Source: Propionibacteriaceae bacterium
Lineage (GTDB): Bacteria > Actinomycetota > Actinomycetes > Propionibacteriales > Propionibacteriaceae
NCBI GenBank assembly: GCA_031268065.1
Contig: JAIRXX010000159.1
Location: forward strand, 1 to 11,170
DNA length: 11,170 nt
Direction of reading: 5' to 3'
Positions 6,200-11,170 of the stretch are shown here, piece by piece; within the stretch, counting starts at the first letter, position 1, and every line of letters starts with the position of its first letter. Both the position numbers and the translations under genes were made by a program. The notes under the pieces were generated by a model. That model did no database searches and was not told the DNA's origin. It saw only the letters and a program-made list of their open reading frames with translations.

Positions 6200-7591
6200 T
6201 CAGCTGGCGCTGGTCTCGGCGATCAGCTTCTGGTAGCGGTAGGCGGAGTCTTTCCAGTGGCGGGCCTGGCCGTTGCCGTAATCGACGTGGATCAGGCCGA
6301 AGCGGCGGGCGTAGCCCCAGGACCACTCGAAATTGTCCAGCAGCGACCAGGCGTAGTAGCCGGTGATCTTGGCGCCTAGCCGGATCGCCTCGGCCAGGGC
6401 CTCCGCATGCCATTCGAGGTAGGCCACCCGTTTCGGGTCGTGGACGCTGCCATCGGCCTCCAGGGTGTCCGGGAAGGCGGAGCCGTTCTCGGTCACCACC
6501 AGCTCCAAATCCGGGTAGCGCTTGGAGACGCCTACCAGTAATTCGGTGAAGCCCTGTGGGTCGATATTCCAGCCCATGTCGGTCAGCGGGCCGGTCGGGT
6601 CGAGGAATTCGACATTGTCGGCGCCCACCCAGGGAGAGCCGCCGCCGTGGCCGCCGGTGGCGGTGGAGGTGGAGTCGTTGGGGCGCCTACGGGCCACCGA
6701 GGACGAGTAGTAGTTGATCCCCAGGCAGTCCAACGGTTGCTTGATCTCGGCTAGGTCGCCGTCTTGCACGAAGCTGAAATCGGTGATGTCGGCGACATCG
6801 GCGATCAGGTCGCTCGGGTAGCAGCCCTCTAGCAGCGGCCTCAGGAAGATCTCATTCCCGACCGCCTCTATCTGCCGCACAGCGTCCAGGTCTTCCGGGG
6901 CTAAGGACGCTGGGCGAACCTTGTGCAGGTTCAGCGTTATCGACGCCTTGGTGTTTGGCACCTTTGCCCGGATCGCTTGGACGGCCAGGCCATGAGCTAG
7001 GTTGAGATGGTGGGCTGCCTTGAGCGCGGCCAACGCCTCGGTGAGGCCGGGGGCGTGCGCACCGGATGCGTAGCCCAGGAAGGCGCTGCACCAAGGCTCG
7101 TTCAAAGTGGTGTAGGTGTCGATGCGGTCACCGAGCGCCGCCGCTATGATCTGGGCGTACTCTGCCAGCCGGTAGGCGGTCTCGCGGTTCTGCCAGCCAC
7201 CGGCGTCCTCCAGCGGCTGGGGCAAATCCCAGTGGTAGAGGGTGCAGATCGGGCGGATGCCCCTGTCCAGCAGCCCGTCCACCAAGCGGTCATAGAAATC
7301 AATGCCGGGCTGGTTCACCGCGCCGGCGCCGAGGGGCTGAATCCGGGGCCAAGCCACCGAGAAGCGGTAGGCCTGCACGCCGAGCCGCGCCAAATGGTCC
7401 AAGTCCTCTTCCCAACGGTGATAGTGGTCGCAGGCGACATCGCCGTTGTCGCCGTTCAGCACCAAGCCGGGGGTGTGGCTGTAGGTGTCCCAGATGGACG
7501 TCCCGCGCCCGTCCTCGTTCACCGCGCCCTCTATTTGGTAGGAGGCGGTGGCGGTTCCCCAGGTGAAGCCTTTAGGAAGCTGGATGGACAT
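6200..7591 (-). CDS. Beta-glucosidase, glycoside hydrolase family 1
   Basis: The 463-aa length is the usual bacterial GH1 size. The start reads MSIQLPKGFTWGTATASYQIEGA, with the family N-terminal signature F-x-W-G-x-A-T-A-S-Y-Q-x-E-G-A. The acid/base glutamate is E165 in TLNEP (162-166) and the nucleophile is E368 in VVTENG (365-370). Other family marks are TLYHWDLPQPLED (117-129), SVAWPRI (78-84), LGINYYSS (290-297) and YYAWSLLDNFEW (412-423), which binds the sugar at subsite -1. There is no signal peptide, so the enzyme is cytoplasmic and acts on imported beta-glucosides. The frame is open to 7810, but the start at 7591 is favoured by AAAGGAG just upstream and the family alignment. It is convergent with the transporter operon and has its own promoter region bearing a LacI-type operator. 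Confidence 0.96.
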   Translation of the reverse strand: MSIQLPKGFTWGTATASYQIEGAVNEDGRGTSIWDTYSHTPGLVLNGDNGDVACDHYHRWEEDLDHLARLGVQAYRFSVAWPRIQPLGAGAVNQPGIDFYDRLVDGLLDRGIRPICTLYHWDLPQPLEDAGGWQNRETAYRLAEYAQIIAAALGDRIDTYTTLNEPWCSAFLGYASGAHAPGLTEALAALKAAHHLNLAHGLAVQAIRAKVPNTKASITLNLHKVRPASLAPEDLDAVRQIEAVGNEIFLRPLLEGCYPSDLIADVADITDFSFVQDGDLAEIKQPLDCLGINYYSSSVARRRPNDSTSTATGGHGGGSPWVGADNVEFLDPTGPLTDMGWNIDPQGFTELLVGVSKRYPDLELVVTENGSAFPDTLEADGSVHDPKRVAYLEWHAEALAEAIRLGAKITGYYAWSLLDNFEWSWGYARRFGLIHVDYGNGQARHWKDSAYRYQKLIAETSAS

Positions 7592-7673
7592 TGGGTCTCC
7601 TTTGTCTTTCGCGGATTGCGAACAGTGTCTTCGGTTCGTCCAGCGGCCAAGCTGGGCTGCCCCCCTGACAGCT

Positions 7674-7703
7674 ATATTAATGGAACCGCTTCCATAAAGT
7701 CTA
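7674..7703 (-). promoter_or_regulatory. Candidate promoter of the glucosidase gene
   Basis: On the minus strand, TAGACT (7703-7698) and TAATAT (7679-7674) are separated by 18 bases. Each matches the sigma-70-type consensus at four of six positions. This would give a leader of about 75 bases. The LacI-type palindrome lies exactly in the spacer, which strengthens the assignment. Confidence 0.45.
7681..7694. promoter_or_regulatory. LacI-family (CebR-like) operator
   Basis: TGGAACCGCTTCCA is a 14-bp inverted repeat with a central CG and one asymmetric pair. It matches the known Streptomyces CebR cellobiose-repressor site TGGGAGCGCTCCCA at 11 of 14 positions. Its place between the candidate -35 and -10 boxes suggests repression of the glucosidase gene until a beta-glucoside inducer is present. 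No LacI-family gene lies in the window. Confidence 0.7.
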
Positions 7704-7750
7704 TCGCCGTTTGACCTGTGTCCGAAGGCGATCCAGCGGGGACGACGGCG

Positions 7751-7774
7751 CCGATGGGCCGATGGGCCGATGGG
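7751..7774. repeat. Tandem 8-bp repeat, three copies of CCGATGGG
   Basis: Three perfect head-to-tail copies lie between the glucosidase promoter and the DedA-like gene. Eight is not a multiple of three, so copy-number change would shift any reading frame crossing it. I place the downstream start at 7840, so the repeat is most likely non-coding. An inverted CCATCGG occurs nearby at 7807-7813. Confidence 0.75.
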
Positions 7775-7839
7775 CAGTGTTGCCGAGGCAGCGGTGCGGA
7801 GATTTACCATCGGCAGGGGTGCGGAGTAGGCTCAAGCCC

Positions 7840-8385
7840 GTGGTCGACTGGATTTTGAGCCAGCCATTCGCATTGGCGGTGGCTTTGCTCACCCTGGTTG
7901 CCGCCGTGCGGTCGCAATGCACTTACTGGCTGGGCCGCGCCGTGCGCGCCGGGGTGATTCGCGGCGCACGGGCCGAGCGGCTGCGCTCAGCGAAAGCCAA
8001 TGCGGCGATAGCGCGGCTGGAGCGCTGGGGGTGGCCGTTGATCCCAGTCAGTTTCCTGACTGTGGGTATTCAGACCGCCACCCACCTCTCCGCAGGCCTG
8101 GTTGGCTGGCGCTGGCCGCGTTACACCGCAGCAGCGTCTATCGGCTGGGTGCTCTGGGGAACGGTGTACGCCGCTGGCGGCTTGGCCGTTTTCTCCGCCA
8201 TCGCCGCATTCGCCACCGACTCGCCGATGTTGGCGGTTGCGATTCTCAAAGTCGCCGCAATCATCGCCGTGGTTGTTGTCTTCAGCAGGTCGAAGCGGCT
8301 GCGCGACGCCGTGATGCGGGCGCTGAACCAGGTGACGGCCAGCAAGGCAACCCCCGCCAGCGCTGAAAAAGCCTCCGGGAGCTGA
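7840..8385 (+). CDS. Small DedA/VTT-domain-like membrane protein
   Basis: The 181-aa protein has hydrophobic segments near 8-24, 66-86, 98-124 and 130-148 and a basic, Ala/Ser-rich tail. CTYWLGRAVRAG (27-38) resembles the DedA Y-W-x-G-R element. WGWPLIPVSFLTVGIQTATHLSAGLVGWRWPRY (63-95) followed by GWVLWGTVYAAGGL (102-115) resembles the re-entrant R-F-x-P-x-x-R/A-G and G-x-x-W parts, though the usual arginine of the first motif is not obvious. DedA/VTT proteins are linked to lipid-carrier flipping and membrane homeostasis. The start is uncertain: GTG 7840 (GGAGTAGG upstream) is preferred, GTG 7819 is an alternative, and the open frame reaches 7711. The protein is slightly short for the family. 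Confidence 0.65.
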   Translation: MVDWILSQPFALAVALLTLVAAVRSQCTYWLGRAVRAGVIRGARAERLRSAKANAAIARLERWGWPLIPVSFLTVGIQTATHLSAGLVGWRWPRYTAAASIGWVLWGTVYAAGGLAVFSAIAAFATDSPMLAVAILKVAAIIAVVVVFSRSKRLRDAVMRALNQVTASKATPASAEKASGS

Positions 8386-8405
8386 GAGCCGCAGCGGGGC
8401 AGCTC
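8379..8405. terminator. Weak inverted repeat spanning both convergent stop codons
   Basis: GAGCTG (8379-8384) and CAGCTC (8400-8405) form a 6-bp stem over the 18-base gap between the DedA-like and HAD genes. It could act as a bidirectional terminator, but the stem is short and no U-tract is present. Confidence 0.25.
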
Positions 8406-9060
8406 ACCAGGCTTTGATCCAGGAAAGCAGTTGCGGGTCGTCCAAGCTGCGTAACACCAGGTGGGCGTCCAGCTGCATTTCGTGGTAAGTGGGGACGGCG
8501 ACCACTTTCAGCTTTGCGGCGGCGGCGGCGGTGACGCCGGTGAGCGAGTCCTCGAAGGCTATCGCTTCGCGGGGGGCGGCATTGAGCCGGGAACAGGCGG
8601 TCAGGTAGATATCGGGCGCGGGTTTGGGATGCGTCACGTCCTCTGCGGTCACCAGCACCTCAAAGAAGTCGCGCAGCCCGCCCTTGGCCAAGGTCAAATC
8701 CACGATGTCCACCGGGGAATTGCTGGCCACCGCGAGCGGGACGCCGCTGGCCGCCGCCGCTGCCACCACGGCTTCAGCCCCAGGCATCGGCACCGCGCGT
8801 TGCCCGATCAATTCCATCACCCCGGCGACAAGTTCGCGGCACAAATCAGCCGGGTTCTGCGCGCCGGGGAAGAGTTCGGACATTATCTCGGAACTCCGCT
8901 CGACGCTGATCCCGAGCTGGGACAGGCGTAATTCGGGGGTCAATTCCACGCCATTTTTGGCGTAGAGATCCAACATCGCCTCTTCCCAAAGCGACTCGGT
9001 GTCCATCAGCAACCCGTCACAATCAAAGACCACGGCGCTAGGGCGTTTCAAAACGGGCAT
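8404..9060 (-). CDS. HAD-family hydrolase, sugar-phosphate phosphatase-like
   Basis: The 218-aa protein carries all four HAD motifs. FDCDGLLMDTESLW (12-25) holds the nucleophile D13 and general acid/base D15. VASNSP (111-116) holds S113. K146 sits in HPKPAPDIY, and FEDS (169-172) holds the metal ligands E170 and D171. A helical cap (about 20-90) marks subfamily I with a C1 cap. The LLMDTESLW wording and cap start resemble the HxpB/2-deoxyglucose-6-phosphate phosphatase group more than true beta-phosphoglucomutases. It probably dephosphorylates a sugar phosphate in the cytoplasm. ATG 9060 is chosen because the first HAD motif then falls at the usual place; the frame is open further upstream without matching content. 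The gene is divergent from the OsmC-like gene. Confidence 0.92.
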   Translation of the reverse strand: MPVLKRPSAVVFDCDGLLMDTESLWEEAMLDLYAKNGVELTPELRLSQLGISVERSSEIMSELFPGAQNPADLCRELVAGVMELIGQRAVPMPGAEAVVAAAAASGVPLAVASNSPVDIVDLTLAKGGLRDFFEVLVTAEDVTHPKPAPDIYLTACSRLNAAPREAIAFEDSLTGVTAAAAAKLKVVAVPTYHEMQLDAHLVLRSLDDPQLLSWIKAW

Positions 9061-9102
9061 ACCGACAACCCTACCGGAGATAAGATGCCCGTCCTGAGGT
9101 CG

Positions 9103-9131
9103 TTCAGGGTTCGGAGCTAACAAGTTAGGAT
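9103..9131 (+). promoter_or_regulatory. Weak candidate promoter and palindrome before the OsmC-like gene
   Basis: TTCAGG (9103-9108), 17 bases, then TAGGAT (9126-9131) is a possible promoter with a poor -35 box. It overlaps CTAACAAGTTAG (9117-9128), a palindrome with 5-base arms around AA, which is a possible operator in this divergent gap. Both are tentative. Confidence 0.3.
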
Positions 9132-9169
9132 GGGACCGGCGCATATCCGAGGCTACCGAATCGAGAAAT

Positions 9170-9598
9170 ATGACCAAGAATGAGAGCCCAGCAGTCGCAG
9201 TGGGGCTGAATCGACGCGCAAGCCGCAAATACTCTGCCATTAACGCCCGAGGCGGGGCGATCAGCATCGGCGATGGCAGCGATGCCAGCTTCACCCCGGT
9301 GGAATTGCTGCTGGCCGCGTTGGCCGGTTGCTCGGCCATCGACGTTGACCAGGCCACGTCGCGGCATCAGAGCCTCAGGCACTTCCAAGTGACCGCCAGC
9401 GCGGTGAAGCAGCAAGACGGGGATGGCAACAAATTGGGCGACCTCCAAGTGCGTTTCAACTTGGAATTCGATGACACGCTGGAGGGAGTCGCCGCCCAGG
9501 CCATATTGCCGCGAGCGGTTGAGATTTCACATGCGAAGCTCTGCACGGTTTCCCGGACCATTGAGGCCGGTGAGCGGGTGCGGATGGAGGTGGTCTGA
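9170..9598 (+). CDS. OsmC/Ohr-family peroxiredoxin-like protein
   Basis: The 142-aa protein shows the OsmC fold signature. FTPVELLLAALAGCSAIDV (41-59) holds the first redox Cys54 at the start of the central helix with nearby E45. The second Cys125 is in HAKLCTVSRTI (121-131), which matches the family's Y/K-C-x-V motif. The family reduces organic hydroperoxides with a cysteine pair, although several OsmC-like members have other or unknown roles. It lacks a signal peptide and should be cytoplasmic. ATG 9170 has only a weak GAG upstream. Its TGA overlaps the amidohydrolase ATG by one base, so the two are co-translated. Confidence 0.9.
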   Translation: MTKNESPAVAVGLNRRASRKYSAINARGGAISIGDGSDASFTPVELLLAALAGCSAIDVDQATSRHQSLRHFQVTASAVKQQDGDGNKLGDLQVRFNLEFDDTLEGVAAQAILPRAVEISHAKLCTVSRTIEAGERVRMEVV

Positions 9599-10812
9599 TG
9601 GAACTCTTGGCTATAACCAATGCCCGAATAGTGTCTGCGGGTACGCCCGCTGCCGACCCCACGACGATACTTGCCGTTGACGGTGAGATCGCCAACATCG
9701 ACGCGAATGCCGAAATTCCCGCCGCCGCCAGGGTGGTCGATGCGGCTGGGCGCAGCGTGCTACCCGGTTTGACCGACGCCCATTGCCACGCCTACGGCAT
9801 CTCGATGAGCCTGGAAGAGATTGAGCATTCGCCGCTGAGCTATGTCGCGTTGAAAGCCGCCCACCGGCTGGGCCGCGCCCTGCGCCGGGGATTCACCACC
9901 ATCCGCGATGTGGCCGGCGGTGACGCGGGTTTGGCGCGGGCGATCCGCGAGGGGCTGCTGCCGACTCCGCGCTATCTCTACACCGGCGCCGCGCTGAGCC
10001 AGACCGGCGGACACGGCGATGGCCGCCACCCGGATTACGACGCCGATGCCCATTGCGGATGTTCCACCACCGTCGTCGATGGCGTGGACCAGGTGCTGCG
10101 CACGGTGCGGGAGAATTTCCGCCGTGGGGCGACCGCTATCAAATTGCTGACGTCGGGTGGCGTGATCAGCGAATCCGATCCGCTCAAGATGCCGCAATAT
10201 TCCGCCGAGGAAGTGCGTGCCGCCACTTACGAGGCTGATCGGCGCGGCAGCTATGTGGCAGCCCACGCCTATTCGCCGGAGGCGATCATCCACTCGGTCA
10301 GCAACGGGGTGCGGACGATTGAGCACGGCAACCTGCTCGACCAGGTGAGCGCCGAAGTCATGGCGGCGGCTCACGCCTATCTGGTGCCGACCCTCATCGC
10401 CTACGACGCTATGGACCGGCGCGGCGACCAAGTGGGGCTAACCAAATTTGGGCGGCATAAGAACTCGGCGGTCTTGATGCAGGGCAAAGACGCGATCCGG
10501 ATCGCCCGCGCCCACGGCATCCCGATCGGTTTTGGCTCTGATCTGATGGGCGACCTTGAAGATGAGCAATTGGGCGGATTGCGGCTGCAGGCGGAAGTGG
10601 AAGGGGTCGAGCGGGCGATTGAGGCCGCCACCATGACCAATGCCGAAATTTTCCAACGCCCGGACTTGGGGCGGGTGCAGCGGGGCTGCGTGGCAGATTT
10701 GCTTATCCTCGACGGCGATGTGCTGGCTACCCCGGACATCCTCTGGGAGGAATCCCATCCGCGCACCGTCATCCAGGCTGGGAGGGTCGTCCACGACGGA
10801 CTGCGGGTGTGA
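9598..10812 (+). CDS. Metal-dependent amidohydrolase (COG1228, prolidase/imidazolonepropionase-like)
   Basis: The 404-aa protein has a small beta domain at the ends and a TIM-barrel core. Predicted metal ligands are H62 and H64 (LPGLTDAHCHAYG), carboxylated K182 (AIKLLTSGGVIS), H223 (AAHAYS), H243 (IEHGN) and D315 (GFGSDLMG). SQTGGHGDGRHPD (134-146) and DGVDQVLRTVRENFRRGA (161-178) are marks of the COG1228 branch that includes Xaa-Pro, Xaa-Arg and Xaa-Lys dipeptidases. A dipeptidase or N-acyl amino acid hydrolase is therefore more likely than true imidazolonepropionase. The protein is cytoplasmic with no signal peptide. It overlaps the OsmC-like gene by one base and is followed by a hairpin. 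Confidence 0.92.
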   Translation: MELLAITNARIVSAGTPAADPTTILAVDGEIANIDANAEIPAAARVVDAAGRSVLPGLTDAHCHAYGISMSLEEIEHSPLSYVALKAAHRLGRALRRGFTTIRDVAGGDAGLARAIREGLLPTPRYLYTGAALSQTGGHGDGRHPDYDADAHCGCSTTVVDGVDQVLRTVRENFRRGATAIKLLTSGGVISESDPLKMPQYSAEEVRAATYEADRRGSYVAAHAYSPEAIIHSVSNGVRTIEHGNLLDQVSAEVMAAAHAYLVPTLIAYDAMDRRGDQVGLTKFGRHKNSAVLMQGKDAIRIARAHGIPIGFGSDLMGDLEDEQLGGLRLQAEVEGVERAIEAATMTNAEIFQRPDLGRVQRGCVADLLILDGDVLATPDILWEESHPRTVIQAGRVVHDGLRV

Positions 10813-10837
10813 CCGCTGGGAACTTCTGGGAATGAAC

Positions 10838-10872
10838 GACGGGCGTCCCGGTGGGGGGTTGGGACGCCCGTC
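10838..10872 (+). terminator. Hairpin after the amidohydrolase gene, likely terminator
   Basis: A perfect 12-bp stem pairs GACGGGCGTCCC (10838-10849) with GGGACGCCCGTC (10861-10872) around an 11-base G-rich loop, 25 bases past the stop. No U-tract follows, as is often the case for high-GC actinobacterial terminators. Confidence 0.65.
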
Positions 10873-10879
10873 CGCAAAA

Positions 10880-10944
10880 GCTCGGTGACCTACCCAAGCG
10901 GTGGTGGTTTGGTGAGTGGACTTGGGAGTCTTAGCCCACCGAGC
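10880..10944 (+). other. Nested inverted repeats in intergenic DNA (structured RNA or second terminator)
   Basis: An outer stem pairs GCTCGGTG (10880-10887) with CACCGAGC (10937-10944). Inside it, CCCAAG (10893-10898) pairs with CTTGGG (10921-10926), closing a G/T-rich loop with GGTGGTGG. T-rich DNA (TTCTTTTCT) begins 8 bases later at 10953. This could be a second terminator for the amidohydrolase transcript or a small structured RNA. It matches no RNA family I recognise. Confidence 0.4.
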
Positions 10945-11170
10945 AAGCAATGTTCTTTTCTACGTGTCTATTATTCTATCCGCGTCATCGCTGGTCGCTG
11001 GTGAAAGTCTCAAATCCGTACTGGCTGGCCCCTAATTAAGTAGGTATGACCAGGCATAATGCAGTTTTGGGTGCCGATACCAGTAGTCCGGGACGGGTCA
11101 TAACGTGTCAGCGCTCGGGGGTTCCGAGAGCCCGTTCGCCCGGCAGATCGCCGGTGGGGCAACATTTTGC
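10945..11170. other. Non-coding region with no assigned gene
   Basis: Nothing in the rest of the 358-base gap after the amidohydrolase can be called a gene. The stretch 10953-10980 is unusually A/T-rich and holds TATTAT (10969-10974), a good -10 match without a matching -35 box. CATAAT (11055-11060) is similar and also lacks a partner. Two small hairpins lie at the end: CTCGG-N5-CCGAG (11114-11128) and CCGGC-N5-GCCGG (11140-11154). A leader or start of a gene beyond the window is possible. Confidence 0.4.

Noticed and set aside
7592..7810. N-terminal extension of the beta-glucosidase
   Set aside because: The extension crosses the promoter-like boxes and the LacI-type operator, and GH1 proteins begin at the MSIQLPKGFTWG region, which has its own ribosome binding site.
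9061..9357. N-terminal extension of the HAD phosphatase
   Set aside because: It would overlap the OsmC-like gene on the other strand and push the first HAD motif about 100 residues into the protein.
10886..10895. TGACCTACCC as a further inverted copy of the repeat at 44-72
   Set aside because: Only 10 bases match and the rest of the repeat is absent, so chance is the simpler explanation.
11090..11170. Possible tRNA, tmRNA or riboswitch at the right end
   Set aside because: There are two small hairpins, but no cloverleaf, T-loop, or conserved riboswitch core that I recognise.

Overview
The window looks like chromosomal DNA from a high-GC Gram-positive bacterium (Actinomycetota). The genes use GC-rich codons with several GTG start options. 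The sugar importer has a lipobox-bearing binding protein and two permeases but no ATPase beside them, as is common in actinobacterial CUT1 importers that share an MsiK-type ATPase. One site resembles the actinobacterial CebR operator (LacI family). No species can be named from the sequence. I see no prophage, insertion sequence, CRISPR array, tRNA or rRNA.

Layout. (1) 1-163: non-coding, with a strong hairpin (83-115) flanked by two near-identical 29-bp direct repeats. (2) 164-829 (-): a TetR-family regulator, divergent from (3) a five-gene sugar operon at 983-6021 (+). The operon encodes a Gfo/Idh/MocA dehydrogenase, an unrecognised 279-aa protein that may be a degenerate Gfo/Idh-like partner, a sugar-binding lipoprotein, and two CUT1 permeases. 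Four of the genes' junctions overlap or nearly overlap, except the binding protein/permease gap, which holds two stem-loops. A terminator-like hairpin follows at 6031-6081. (4) 6200-7591 (-): a cytoplasmic GH1 beta-glucosidase, convergent with the operon, with a LacI-type operator in its promoter region. (5) 7840-8385 (+): a small DedA/VTT-like membrane protein. (6) 8404-9060 (-): a HAD phosphatase resembling sugar-phosphate phosphatases. (7) 9170-10812 (+): an OsmC-like thiol peroxidase and a COG1228-type amidohydrolase, overlapping by one base. (8) 10813-11170: non-coding, with a 12-bp-stem hairpin and a second nested inverted repeat.

Working model (inference): the lipoprotein and permeases import a sugar or glycoside, powered by an ATPase encoded elsewhere. 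The Gfo/Idh enzyme, perhaps with the 279-aa protein, carries out NAD(P)-dependent redox chemistry on the sugar, and the GH1 enzyme cleaves beta-glucosides in the cytoplasm. The TetR protein probably controls the operon, while the glucosidase appears to be under a separate LacI-type repressor encoded elsewhere. The most unusual element is the 279-aa protein locked between the dehydrogenase and the binding protein. Otherwise this is a fairly ordinary accessory catabolic region.
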